Part shown: positions 22,871 through 34,665 of the stretch, piece after piece | Position numbering within the stretch: position 1 is the first letter of the stretch | Layout: every line of letters starts with the position of its first letter | Assembly: GCF_945859705.1 (NCBI RefSeq) | Contig: NC_079134.1 | Location: 41,182,576-41,246,575, forward strand | DNA: 64,000 bases | Source of the DNA: Episyrphus balteatus | Lineage: Eukaryota > Arthropoda > Insecta > Diptera > Syrphidae | Direction of reading: 5' to 3' | The notes under the pieces: model-generated | What the model saw: the letters and a program-made list of their open reading frames with translations, nothing else | What the model was told of the DNA's origin: nothing | Databases searched by the model: none | Program-made: the position numbers and the translations under genes

Positions 22871-24075
22871 TCTGTAATTGGTCCAAAAAGCCAATGATTC
22901 ATTTTATTTTTGGTTTTGATGTTCTTATTCTTCCTTTCTATCCCAAATTCAATGTTTTCACCAAATTGCATTAGGGTGATCCATCATTTTTAATTTCACT
23001 CAAAAAAACACCCTTTTAACCGTGAAATTTTTATAGACACTTTAGATTTTTGTTTCTTATCTCAAAAGTAACATAATTCCTGAATTTCAATAGGGTACCA
23101 CTAGTACTACTCTAGTATTGCACACTTTTCCAAATATACCCATATTTTCTCTACACCTAAAAAAAACACCCTTTCACATGAAAAAAAATTATAAATTTCT
23201 TTTGTTCGTAATCCCCATAAGAAAGAAAACATATTTATTTAATTTCGTGAGGGTACCTTTTATACCATTGATTTTATTGGACTTATCGCGGATTTTCCCT
23301 ATTTTCCCAAAAAAACACCCCTTGACCTAAAGTATTTGTATAGACTTTTTGGGTTCTTGGTTTCTGTTATAAATGAAACATTTTTACAATTTTTATTGGT
23401 GTAACAATTTTTTCCCAGTTTTTGTGGTAGGTACTAGTTCCGAATTTCATCATTTCTTGAAAAAAAAAACACCCTTTCACTCAAGATAATTTTGTACTTT
23501 TTATAGATTCTTAATTCTTATACCAACCAAAACTTTTTCACCAAGTTTTTAAAATTAATAAAATTTAAGTTAGTATGATAACTTTCTCACACACAACTTA
23601 ACCTATCAAAAAACACCCTTTCACCAAAAATAATTTTAAGAACTTTATGAATCCTTTATCCCTGCTTTATCTAAAACCTTCATCCTGAATTTTATCAGTG
23701 TAGCATAATTTTTACATGGATTTTCGTTATATTTTATCTGTTGTAGTCAAAAAACAAGCACCCTTGTTTTTAATCGGCAATAACTTTTCTTAGAGCAATC
23801 GTATTGACTTTATTTTCATCATTGGATTCAGCATCAAAAAATACCTTGAAAACATGTGCCATATGATGATATTCGACTAAAATAATTTTTTTTCAGTATA
23901 TTTTTGACCTTCACCCCCTCCCTCTTGACCGCGAAAAAACACCCTTCCACCCAACATTTTGTATAGACTTTTTTTGTCCTTGGTTCTTATCCCAAAAGCA
24001 AACTTTTTGCCAAGTTTCATGAGTGTACCAATTTTTTTTTTTAAATGCCTATTTTACCTGTACTAATATTATTAT
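22871..24075 (+). repeat. Tandem array of ~150-bp units, copy 1
   Basis: A leader containing AAAAAGCCAATGATTC is followed by seven units, each marked by an A-run plus CACCCTT. The CACCC positions are 23009, 23167, 23316, 23470, 23614, 23759 and 23940, spacing 144-181 bp. Units share TTCTTATCCCAAAAG and CCAAGTTTCATGAGTGTA-type blocks. The array ends with TATTTTACCTGTACTAAT. An inverted second copy lies at 43661-44997 with the same leader and end. The type of element is unclear. Confidence 0.8.
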
Positions 24076-25757
24076 TTGCTTCAACACTTTCAAATCCTTT
24101 TTTAAAATAAATCAATAAGCATTTGAAAGTCTTAAATGAAAAATAAAAAGTTTCTGAGTTATCATGTTTTTCACAAACACCACTAATATACTCAATTTTA
24201 AATCGCAAATCATTTTTATTTGATTTGTTGTTTTATTTTTAATATTACAAAGACAAACACACCATACATTCTAACTGTACGAAATTGTTTACAAACAGTA
24301 ATCTCAATGCACTTATTTATTATACGATTAAATGCTTAAGATAAGCCACTTTAAAACGATAGTAACATTGATCAGATATTAAAGGTGCAAAGAGGAATTT
24401 GATAACAGTTGCTGATAGTCAATGACATTCTTATCCGAATTTGATAAGAAGTGAATTTCGTGCCCAAATCAAGATCAGTGTACCTACTTCAATAAAAAAA
24501 AATTCTAATTTATTACTGTTTCTATGTCAATCATCAGCACACTTATTGGAAATTACTTCTTTTTTGTTGTGATTCTATTGACTATATACCTAATTGATAA
24601 ATATCAAAATAGATTAAAATTAATTTTGTTGGTTTTGAAATTTTTGTTTTTTAAGATAGGACTTTATCCGTATGCTTTGAATGCTAAGAGTTCAGTCTTA
24701 AAAATCCATTGCTGTGTCGCGGTCCTAAAAAAATAGTGCTTTGGTTAGTTTTTTTTTTTTATTTTTTACAAAATTAAATTAAATTTATAAACAAAACATT
24801 AAATTTAAAATTCAGTACAAAGTATTAATTTTAAGTTTAAAGTGAAAATGACCTAAAGGGTCATAACCCCTTGCAATCTTAAAAAAATTTTTGTTGCATA
24901 TTTAGAATAAAAATATATAACAAAAAATTTCCGAAAATTTCACATTGATCCGGCAAAAAGTTTCGGAGAAATAATTGTATTTGTAAAGACATCTCTTAGT
25001 TCAAATGATTCCTAAAAAAATAAATGCGTTTTTTTCGAAACGGTCGGACGGATCGCCTTGAAATTTTTCCACGATTTTCTTAGATACTGTTGTCAGGTAA
25101 TGGTCGAAGGAATAAGGTTTCTAATAACAATTTTTAAGTGTAAATTCTCTTGAAAAAAACACGATTTGTTCTTAAGGAAACCGCCATTTTGTCAAAAATC
25201 TAAATTTTGATCAGTACCTATCTTAAAAATGAATCTTTTGGTTTTTTTATTCCTGATAATCTGGATTAGAGATATCTTTCTCACCACTAAACCACTTTTT
25301 GTGGATGACAAACTTAAAGTTCTGGTGTAATTGTTTTTGTTTTTGCTTTTTTTTCGTGTGCTGAACACAAATCTAGAGTTGTCCAACAATTTTTGTTGTT
25401 CTCAATAAGTTAAAAAATAAAACATTTTATATTTATTGAAATTTCAAACAATATCAACTCATATGTATCTCTTATTTTTAAGTTATTTTTGTAATATAAC
25501 TTAAACTAAGATTAATTGGTCTTAATTATTTAATAAGACTTAAAGATATCCCCTAGAACGTTTTAAGAAAAATGGAAAAATGAGAAGAAAAAAAAATTGA
25601 CTTAAAGTCTACGAAGCTTAAACAAAATATTATATTTAACAAAAATCCCTACACATTAATTGAAATAAACAAAAGTGTCCCTTAAAAGGGTGATCATTTA
25701 TTGAATTCAAACTAAATTTGAAACAAATTGAACCTTGTGAGGACATTCATAATGATT
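24076..25757. other. No gene recognised
   Basis: This is AT-rich intron-like sequence. A GAAACGGTCGGACGGATCGCC block near 25037-25057 stands out by GC content and looks like a repeat fragment, but I cannot name it. No coding motif is visible. Confidence 0.45.
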
Positions 25758-26033
25758 GGTTTCAGCGACCAAAAAAACATTTTATTAATATAGTCGCATT
25801 CCCAGGTCAGAACTTTTTTTTCTGCTTGCCCAAAAAATACCCTGTGACTGAAACTGAATCCGAACTTGCTTACTTACTTGAACATGTCAGGTATTCTAGA
25901 TAAACTCAAAAAGAGTTCACAGACGAACTGATTTAAACAACTTTTTTGAGATTATTCTTCGAAACTGGTTTCAGCGACCCAAAAAACATATGATTAAGAT
26001 AGTCGCACCACCAGGTCAGAACTTTTTTTTTGT
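25758..26033 (+). repeat. Direct repeat of ~65 bp with 209-bp period
   Basis: The block GGTTTCAGCGACC ... ATAGTCGCA ... CCAGGTCAGAACTTTTTTT occurs at 25758-25822 and again at 25967-26031 with few differences. It is probably two units of a tandem or dispersed repeat. No function is evident. Confidence 0.65.
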
Positions 26034-26043
26034 GTGGCTGTTT

Positions 26044-26248
26044 AATGGGTCAAGTCCCCTTCTCTATAGGTTGGATGTTTTAAGGTCTTAAAAATTAAGG
26101 GTTCCGTTTTATATCAAATAGTATGAATTTTTTGAGATATGGAGCTATTGATTTATGAAACATTTATTTCAAAAGTTCTTTTAGTTCCTGAGCAAAAACT
26201 TCTCAAAGTTCAAATTAAGCCAAATTAAAAATGTACTTGACCCATTTA
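26044..26248. mobile_element. Short MITE with ATGGGTCAAGT ends and TTA flanks
   Basis: The ends ATGGGTCAAGT and ACTTGACCCAT form a perfect inverted repeat, each flanked by TTA, fitting a 3-bp PIF/Harbinger-type duplication. It is about 200 bp and non-coding. A related inverted copy lies at about 37108-37326. Confidence 0.65.
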
Positions 26249-26612
26249 GTATTCTGAACACCTCAAATGTCTGTCCTCGCAAAAAAATTTGATTTTTATA
26301 TTGAATAAAACAGCTAGCTTAACTTAATTGACAAACATGTTGTTATTGAAGATACGCATTTCCTTTTGTTTACAAAACCCCAAGGTCAAGAATTATATTG
26401 CCCTATTAAAAAAAAAAGTGAAAACAATAACTTATTATATGGTTCTATCAATTTATTCGCATGCCAGATTCAATAAATACATTTTAATCTTATCTCTAAA
26501 AATACTACCGTATCAATTATGATAACAAAATATTAAAATTAACAGTATGTTTTGCCCCCTTTTTTATGATTATTTTATTAATGTTATAAATTGTTTATGT
26601 TTTTGTTTCCAG

Positions 26613-26759
26613 ATGATCGCTAAACAAAGTTGAAAAAAAAAGAAACTTCCTTATAATCCATTCCAAAGAAAACCTGGCCAGTTTTTCTGATCTCGAGACA
26701 ATCTCCAATCAGAAGGTCACAATTCTAGTCAACGAAATTAATACGTTAAAAATACAAAA
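26613..26759 (+). promoter_or_regulatory. 5' UTR exon part of the CD36-family gene
   Basis: A TTTTTGTTTCCAG acceptor ends at 26612 and the sequence continues without interruption to the ATG at 26760. It contains short upstream reading frames, including an ATG at 26613 that stops after six codons. Because the ATG-containing exon starts with an acceptor, at least one noncoding exon must lie upstream. Confidence 0.6.
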
Positions 26760-29700
26760 ATGTGTTGCCAATGCTGTAGCGTGACGCAGCGAAAGATATG
26801 GGTATTCGGTATTGGAACCTTAATGTTATTGATGGGAGTTGTTGTCATCCTAATTTGGCCTGATATGTCTACTAAGATGGTACAATCGGTAAGATTAAAA
26901 ATTTTCTTCTCTGAAAAAAATTATGCCACTTACCTTACACATTTTTAATTTACAGTCCTTGGTCCTTAAAGAGGGAACAGAAAATTTTGAAAATTGGAAA
27001 GAAACTCCAATTCCAATTTACACCAAATTTACCCTCTTCAATTGGACAAATCCCGAGGAATTTCGGAATCCGAATGTCAAACCAAATTTAGTAGAAATGG
27101 GACCATATGTTTTCTTGGAGAAAGACTTAAAAATGGACTTGGATTTCCATGAAAATAATACAGTTTCATATTACAATCGAAAGTCTTGGTTCTTTATTCC
27201 AGAAATGTCCAATGGAACATTGGATGATATGGTGACAGCAGCTCATGTGATAACAGCTGTAAGTTATGACTTTCATTTGCCATATATTCTTATTCATAAA
27301 CTCTCCTCTTATTCCCGCAGAGTGTTGCTGATATGATGCGTAATCGAAACAAATATGTAAAAAAAATCATGAATTTCGTCCTCAATCACGAGGGCGGCGA
27401 ATTGGCTGTGACAAAGAAAGCCGGCGAATGGATTTTCGATGGCTACCAAGACAATTTGATTGATTTCCTTAAACTCTTTAATACATCAGCAATTCATATT
27501 CCGTATACGAAATTTGGTTTCTTAGTTGATCGAAACAACTCAAAAGAATTCGATGGTCGATACATGATCGGAACTGGTGGCGATGATATTCATAAACTTG
27601 GCCTATTGACAAACTGGAATGGAAGACCAACAAATGGTTTTTATCCTGGTGAATGTGGCAAAGTAAATGGAAGTACTGGAGATCTACTTCCACCAGATTT
27701 AGATGTGAACGAAGATATTACCATCTATGCAGTTGATACGTGTAGATTTTTGAATTTATCCCCCGGTGGCAAGGTCCAAGTTTATGGTTTAGATGGTTAT
27801 GAGTGGACTGGAACAGCTGACACTCTAGACAGTGGTGAAAATGATCCCGAACAAAAGTGCTTTTGTAATCCTAAAGAAGAAGAATGTCCAAAAACTGGTG
27901 TAGTCGATTGTCGAAGGTGTCGAAATAATGCACCAATTTTTGCATCATTCCCACATTTCTATCTTGGTGATCAAAGTTATGTTGATGGTGTTACAGGTAT
28001 TAAGCCTGTAAAAGAAAAACATCAATTTAGATTTGCTATTGAACCAACAATGGGAGTTCCTTTGGAGATTCATGCGAGGATTCAAATTAATTTACTGATT
28101 CAACCAGATAATGATTTTGAGTAAACAAATTTTTATTGTTTTTATTATAATTTGAATGTTATGTTAATTTGATGGTTTTTTTATATTTGCAGTATTTATA
28201 AAGGAGTACCTAAAGTTATGATGCCAATGTTTTACTTTGAACAAATTGCTGAATTAACAGAATCATTGGCCAATAGGACGAAGGTAAGCTGAATAATATA
28301 TTTTAAGTTAATTTTTAATTATTATTGTTGATTTCTATCTTAAACCCTTTTAATCATTCAAACAACCAATCAAACACTCAAGTACCTTCTCAATTTTTTT
28401 ATTTCGGATTTTAAGCTTTGATATCTTTCACACTGATTTGTCTGATTAAATGTCACAATGTCACAAACATTGATGTTCTCCTGTTTTTGTTTTTAATATT
28501 CTGTCTAAGAGGAACGCCAATTGATCAATATAAAAAAATTATCAAGTAGAGGAGGCACTCACCAAAAGCTTTTTTTTTTTATTCTACAACAACTGCTTTG
28601 ACACTTTTTTAGCAATAATTTCTCAACGCGGTTTAACTAACTATTCTAAAAGTAGCCCTAAGAATCCTTCTAAAAATCATTGTTAGTTAACATTGCAAAA
28701 TCACGCGAAGTTTTCGATTCAATTTCTTACAACAGATAGATAACATGAAAAGGATTTCTTATTTATCAAAATTAAATCAATACATTTGCCTAAATCTTTC
28801 TCCAACTTGGTCTTGGTATTACGAGAGAAATTCGCAAGCTTAAAAATTTACCTTATATTATCTGCATCCCAGGTCACTTTGAGGGTAATAAACAAACGAA
28901 TTGGTGAACATAGGATTAATCCTTCCAAAATTAGTTATAATTTTTTCTCAGAGTAATGAAAGGTAAACATTTTCACTGTTCCCCCATCGAAAGCGTAAAC
29001 GCATTCTAACTCTTCATTATATCTAAAAAGTGTACTTACAATAAATTCCAAATAATTTTCCTACTCTGTTGACGAAGGACAGACTGTAATCTGGCAAATA
29101 AAAGAGTATGTGACAAAGAAGGAATTTTCCTTCTCTCGTCGAATTTGATAATGTAACGAATAAAATCATCACAATCCATCCGGAAAAAAAATGGTAATGT
29201 TCTAGGTTTCATCGATTCTTATGCTGAAGGTAAATTTAGAAATTCAGATCTTCGGGCCTTCTATTTTCTCAAAGAATTTATTCCACTTTATTTCTGCTAA
29301 TAGGAAAAATTGCAAATTGGGATTTTGATTTAGAATGATACTCTCAAAGCAACCCAGCATCGGTGTCCATGTCTCTTCCCCTTACAGCAAGACCGGAATA
29401 TGGTCTTATGCAGGTCTGTCTTGGTTTTAGAGAGCGCTTTAAAAGTCTTTTCATCTTGAAGAAATAGCCGTGTCGTGGGTCTCAGAGCTGTTTGCAATAT
29501 AGAAAAAAATTTCCGTTACTTACTAACATGGCTCTAAAACAAATGCAGCCTTTGACTTGAATATATCTGAATAGTTTAATTTTTTTTTGTATTCTTTGTT
29601 ATGATCGTAATGTACTGAGCGTAATAAAAAACTCAGTTTTCATTCATTGGGAATTCTGAAATCAAATTGCAGAAATGACTTGGTGTGGTGAAGTTGAAGC

Positions 29701-32620
29701 GCCTGGCTCAATCATTTGCTTAAACAGTGTGGCTTCAAGGCCATACGCGAAATTTTAAATTTAAATATGTATATTTATTTAATAGTTTTATATGCGTACT
29801 TATTTTGCTTTTGTCTTCCCTTGATATAGTGCATATTTTTCCCTATTGTAAGAAAATGACTTGATAACTTCTTTTAATTTTACCTACAATAATGCGTACA
29901 ATTTCAGCTTACAATAAGTGTTTGCAACTTTTTTCACTGTGAAAGAAAAGAACTCACTCCATTTTTGGTTTTTGTTTGTTATTTTTGCAATGATACATAT
30001 AAAAATTCGGCTTCAGAGCGCCAAATGCCGATTTTTTTTTTGGTTGACCTAAGACCTAAGCATTGCTTAGTAAGCAATTATGAATCCTGATTTGCTTGGT
30101 TAGTTTCGAACCCATTTTACACTTATGAGTCGCAAATACTTGCTCTTATGGTTAAAGTAATATTTTCTTGTTTTTTGTGGTCAGTAAAGGATTTGTTTTG
30201 CTTAAATTTGAATAAATTTCGATCATAATACGGTTCGATTCATTTGATTTTTAACCCTTTCGAACCCAAGCTATGAAAATTAATATTAAAAAATGTTTTT
30301 TTCAGTATTATCGTGTCAAAAACATCACAACTAAGAAATATGAATAGCAAAAAGTTGAGTTAAGTTTCTCATGTTACATGTAAGTAACATACACTGCCTA
30401 TGACCACCAAAAAAAGACGGACAACTAAGAAAATAACTTTTTATAGACGAATAATGTATGCTACTTCTTCTAAGCCAAAACACAAAACACTTTCTGGATT
30501 AACATTTTTTATATCTATTTTTCAAAATTCTATTAAGCCATCGAAACCTAAAACAATATTTAATGGAATATTTTTTACGAATTTTTAAAGATATGTTACA
30601 TGAGAGTAACGCTGGTACCGAAAGGGTTAAGTAAAGTAAAATAACTTTCAAATATTCCTTTGTGCTTGACGTTAATGAATAGAACGCCTAAGGTGAAATT
30701 TTGGTTCTCACCACACAAATTGTGCTTAGCAGCTTTTGCCTCACCATCTGTCTATTAATGAAATAACTTCGTCGGTTTAAATAGAAAAAAACACACATAA
30801 TTAGGTATAACTAAACTGAAGCATTTAGCCCTTTGTATCTTTATATTAGATTTTTATGTAACGAAACAAAATTCTCTTCTATTGGTGAAACTAAAATAGG
30901 TTTTTCTCAAAACTACCGAATCTGGTCTGATCTACTGAAGTACTACCAGAACCAGTAATATTTATCTTACGACCAACTTTGTAATTTACTTCACCACCAA
31001 ACTCACCAGTCAGCAATTATTGTCGACTAAAATCATTTTTTGGTCAGTGATTGAACATTCTTAAAGAATATTTACAGATTAATTTAATAAGACACTGTGG
31101 CGTATGTGTAATCTTTTGCAATTTTTGTTTTTCATTGAACGAATAAAATGAATGAACCTAGTTCCATGTGATGATGTTTTTTAGAAACTTGTAGATAACG
31201 ATGGGTAGTGATGGAGATGTTAATTTTCCACAGATGAATTAACGGTCCATAGCCACGAAGCATCGGTGGTTCAGTGGTAGAATGCTCGCCTGCCACGCGG
31301 GCGGCCCGGGTTCGATTCCCGGCCGATGCAAATTCTTTTTTTTTTTTTTTTAATTGTTTTATTATATTCTTAACACTGGAAAATAACGGTTGATTGAGTA
31401 GAAAACTTGAAATTGGTATTTGTTTTAGAACCAAAATCAACCGTACCTGCCATATACACAAAAAAAAAAAAAAAAAAAAATGAAATGAAACAAAAAATGA
31501 AACAAAAAAAGTTTTGAAATCAATTTTGCGATTGCATGGTTTTCTGCAATTACATATTGTTTTGGAGTGACGAATGTCTTTTTAAAGATATTTTACTCAT
31601 TATGGATAGCCCCCAGAGTCTATGCTAAAACACTTTTCATTTTTATTTAATGAACTTATCGATTTAAAGAACTTACATAATTTATTTTTGTATTACTCGT
31701 ATTAAGAGCAAAACAGTACGCAATTATTACTGAACCAATACAAAATAAAATGCACGACTGGGTTGCATGTACCTACTTGATCTTGTAGTTCAAAGTTTCT
31801 TTATCTTAAATATCTATTGGAAATTTAAGATTTTGTTAAGTTCCGAAAAAAAAAAAAATAAAAACAAAAAAATTAGAAAATTAAATTTTTTTTTTCAAAA
31901 ACTTTTTTTAAAGTTCTGTTTCACATTTTACACTTCAAAATGATAAGAAATACCTGTCTGTAAATTTAATTAAAATTGGATTATGCTTTGATGAAATATA
32001 CGAACCCAAAAAACATGTCAATTTTTGCAAAAACGGCAACGCCATATTTCCGTTCTCCGAATTTTTTGACAAAAACTAAAAATGCTTTAGCAAAAATTTA
32101 ATTAAAGAATTTTAACTTCATAAAAAACTTTTATAATTTTAAATAAAAAATAAAAAAAGTAATTTGCATCGGCCGGGAATCGAACCCGGGCCGCCCGCGT
32201 GGCAGGCGAGCATTCTACCACTGAACCACCGATGCTTATAAGAATCACGCCGCTTATTAACTGGCATTTGAATTTATATTCAAATTCTCATAGTCCAGTA
32301 ATGTGCTAAAAGTTGGAAGTAAGTAGTTTGTATTATGACCACAATCAGTGCTGTCGTTTAGCAAAGGTTAGATAGAGTAAGACTTTTCATAGATTTTGAT
32401 AGTATTTTTTGTTTTAAACCTTAAAATATTCAAAATAGTAATTTCATATTAATTTTTTTTTTAATTTTAGCTTGGTGTCAATCTTAAAAGCTATGGCTTG
32501 TACCTTGGCTATTTCCTGATAGCGGTTGGTGCAATTATGGATATCATTGGAATTGTACTAACTGTGACAAAGAGATGGACACGTTCCGCTGACGACGATG
32601 AAGAACTACTGACTAACTAG
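26760..32620 (+). CDS. crq: Croquemort-like CD36 family class B scavenger receptor
   Basis: Five coding exons join in frame to give 490 aa: 26760-26888, 26956-27258, 27321-28120, 28193-28283 and 32471-32620, all with GT-AG introns. The protein is a two-pass membrane receptor. An N-terminal Cys cluster (C2, C3, C5, C6) resembles CD36 palmitoylation sites. Transmembrane segments lie at ~13-33 and ~448-472, around a glycosylated ectodomain with NWT at N72 and other sequons. Ectodomain cysteines at 256, 285, 324, 326, 333 and 344 have nearly the spacing of CD36's disulphide cysteines (29, 39, 2, then 7 and 11; the fourth interval is 9 in CD36). C341 is extra. The cytoplasmic tail is acidic with a DDEELL dileucine-type sorting motif. 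Drosophila Croquemort acts in apoptotic-cell and bacterial uptake by hemocytes. I choose that orthologue from the MCCQCC start and the TKRW tail. Other CD36 paralogues (emp, SNMP) are less likely. Confidence 0.93.
28800..28915 (+). pseudogene. Possible RNase H remnant of an I/Jockey-type LINE
   Basis: One frame reads [15 protein letters not shown] around 28855-28900. This resembles the W-I/V-P-G-H-x-G-I-x-G-N-E-x-A-D motif of RNase H domains in I-type non-LTR retrotransposons. The surrounding frame is broken and no other domain is recognisable, so the call is tentative. Confidence 0.3.
30255..30626. mobile_element. piggyBac-type MITE (TTAA flanks)
   Basis: The element starts CCCTTTCGAACC and ends GGTACCGAAAGGG, and sits between TTAA at 30251-30254 and 30627-30630. 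A TTAA target with CCC termini is diagnostic of piggyBac-like elements. The 372-bp interior contains only a spurious 62-aa frame. A truncated inverted relative lies at 34557-34665. Confidence 0.8.
31260..31330 (+). tRNA. tRNA-Gly (anticodon GCC)
   Basis: This is a 71-nt gene with acceptor stem GCATCGG/CCGATGC and discriminator A. The A box is TGGTTCAGTGG, the anticodon loop is CTGCCAC with anticodon GCC, and the T-arm is CCCGGGTTCGATTCCCGG with B box GGTTCGATTCC. A T-run terminator starts six bases downstream. The gene lies in the sense orientation inside the last croquemort intron. It is identical to the copy at 32165-32235. Confidence 0.98.
32165..32235 (-). tRNA. tRNA-Gly (anticodon GCC), second copy
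   Basis: The reverse complement is identical over all 71 nt to the tRNA-Gly(GCC) at 31260-31330, with all stems intact. On the minus strand, an ACTTTTTTTATT terminator follows the gene. It points toward the first copy (tail-to-tail, 834 bp apart) and is antisense to the host intron, ending 235 bp before exon 5. Confidence 0.98.
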
Positions 32621-32782
32621 AATTTGACGATATTGTTTCCAATTTGCGTTGGTCATGCAACGATCTCACATCATAAACCTGACGAAGAAGATGAAGACGA
32701 CGAAGAAGAAGGATTTGAAACTGAACATCACAACGACACATCAATCACCTTGACCTCTGAAGCAATTGAAACAATATCATGA
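32621..32782 (+). other. In-frame 53-codon extension after the crq stop codon
   Basis: Directly after the TAG at 32618-32620, the same frame stays open for 53 codons to a TGA at 32780-32782. It encodes a hydrophobic start and then a strongly acidic stretch (KPDEEDEDDEEEGFETEHH) and a Ser/Thr-rich end. This is unusual for AT-rich 3' UTR. It may be a stop-codon readthrough tail or an alternative last exon, because CTGACTAACTAG at 32609-32620 resembles a branch point plus acceptor and the phase fits exon 4. It may also be coincidence. Confidence 0.4.
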
Positions 32783-33660
32783 AGAACAACAATAATACTA
32801 TTAGTCTTCCTTTTGAGAAGATACAAACATTAGAAATATTGTTTTGTGTTATTTTGTTTTAATTTTATTTGGGGACAATTTTACATTATTCTAATCATAT
32901 TATTCTAATCAATGTATAAAAAAAGTTAGTTATTTGTTTTATTTTATGTTTTAAGAAAATAAATTCGATTAAATTTAAATCAGAGCCAAGTGCCACTTTG
33001 TAACAAAGATAACACTCATGTAAGAAACAAAAATTAGTTAAACTAAAGAAAAAATTCTAGTTATTAAAATTACGTGGGATCTTTAAGTAGAATTATAATA
33101 TAAATAATAAACATAAGTGATTCGAAAATAATTAAATAATTGTCGGAAATTAGGTCAATTTGTATCGACATTTTAGTAAATAATATAAAAAATTAAACTT
33201 AAAAACATTCCTTAAAAAATTTAATAAATACAGGGACTTGTAGAGCAAATCAATTGTATAAATTAAAATTACGCGCATTCTCCGAAAATAAAAAAAACAC
33301 AATTTCTCCGAAAAAATCCAACGTAATAGTTAAGTAAGTTAAAATATTTAAAAGAAAAATACCTAACGCTCACGTAAGATGCTATAATAAATGCCGCACG
33401 TGTCTTGAAATGCCTAACAAGATGCATTTGTTTTTATATTCGTATTGTTTATTTTTTTTTATTTTTATTGTTTTTATTTTTATTATTCTATTTTTTGAAA
33501 TATATTTTTACTCTAAAATAAGAAGAGAGTTACACTCATTATAAAATAAATGTTAATATTGTAATAAATACAAATTTGTTAGAGAGAGACAAAATAAAAT
33601 TATTGTTAAATGAAATATTTTTTATAAGAAGACAATAAAAGCAATAAAACATTATCAAAA
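32783..33660 (+). terminator. 3' UTR and candidate polyadenylation region of crq
   Basis: The AT-rich sequence carries several AATAAA hexamers, for example near 32958, 33103, 33226, 33590 and 33636. One or more may be used for 3'-end formation. I cannot choose between them. Confidence 0.45.
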
Positions 33661-34556
33661 AAGTTACATAAAGACTTTTGATGTGGTTAAATGGAAGAAA
33701 TATGTATATGTATAATATATATTTATGTAGGTATATGAAAAAAAGTTACCAATTTATTTACTCTGCTCGTTATTTTTAGTTTTTAAGCACGATATGAATG
33801 CCTCAGACATTTTGTCATAATGGCTGAATTTCAGTCACTGAAATGAATTGATTTTAATTTTTGAAGTTAAACTTTGTAGGAAAATTTTAAGAAAAAGTTT
33901 CAATTCAATTAGAGTTATATACGATTCCATAGTTTTGGGTAATACATTTGTACACAAAAATAATTTTTTTAAGTTATTTTTTCTAAGCAAATAACGACAA
34001 TTTATGGTAGAAAACACATTTCATCTAGTTTTATCATTTGACAAAGTTATTTTCCTAATGGTAGCAATATGAAAGAGATTTGAAAAAATGTCCCTCTGTA
34101 CGAAATTGTGCATTTTTCAAAAATATGGTATTTTTATGAAAATAGGTATTAAAAATAACACTTAAAAAAAGAAGAATCGAAAAAATTCATTCAACAATTC
34201 ACAAATATGTTTTTATTATGGTTATTTTAACGTTTCGTATAAAAAATTACGTTGAAATAGGTTCGGTCTTTTACGAGAAGTTTAGAAATAAAATAACAGT
34301 TCTATGACAGGTACTTACTTTTTCCTGTAGTTAATAACCCAAGACTCATAACTACCAAGTTTGAAGAAAATCGCTTTAGTAGTTATGGCTCTAGTTCAAG
34401 AATTTTTTTAAAATAATATATATTTTTTTTTTATAGGCACTTAAAAGAGACCTAAATATTGAATTTTAAATTACCGAAAATTCGATCCACAGTCGAGTCT
34501 TTTTTCTTAACCGAACTCCCATGAAAAAAATCGATATACTTTATACTATACATTAA
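33661..34556. other. No gene recognised
   Basis: This is AT-rich intergenic sequence without coding motifs, tRNA boxes or element termini that I can support. Confidence 0.5.
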
Positions 34557-34665
34557 CTCTTTCGGTACCAGGGTTACTCTCATGTAATATATCTTTAAAA
34601 ATTCGTAAAAAATATTCCATCAAAAAATTTTTTAGGTTTCGATGGGTTAATTGAAAGATAATAGT
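34557..34665. mobile_element. Truncated relative of the TTAA MITE
   Basis: After TTAA at 34553-34556 the sequence CTCTTTCGGTACCAG, TTACTCTCATGTAA and GGTTTCGATGG matches the right end of the 30255-30626 element in inverted orientation for about 110 bp, then diverges. The other end is missing. Confidence 0.65.

Larger units (their letters stand above)
28284..32470 (+). other. Last intron of the CD36-family gene (4.2 kb)
   Basis: The donor GTAAGC at 28284 and acceptor TTTTAG at 32470 bound a phase-0 intron that holds two tRNA-Gly genes (31260-31330 and 32165-32235), a piggyBac-type MITE (30255-30626) and a weak LINE remnant near 28800-28915. The other introns are 62-72 nt, so this one has grown by insertion. 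Confidence 0.8.

Noticed and set aside
26923..26955. Upstream extension of the exon-2 open frame ([11 protein letters not shown])
   Set aside because: These residues come from intron 1. A good acceptor (TTTACAG at 26955) joins in frame to exon 1, giving the expected CD36-family sequence.
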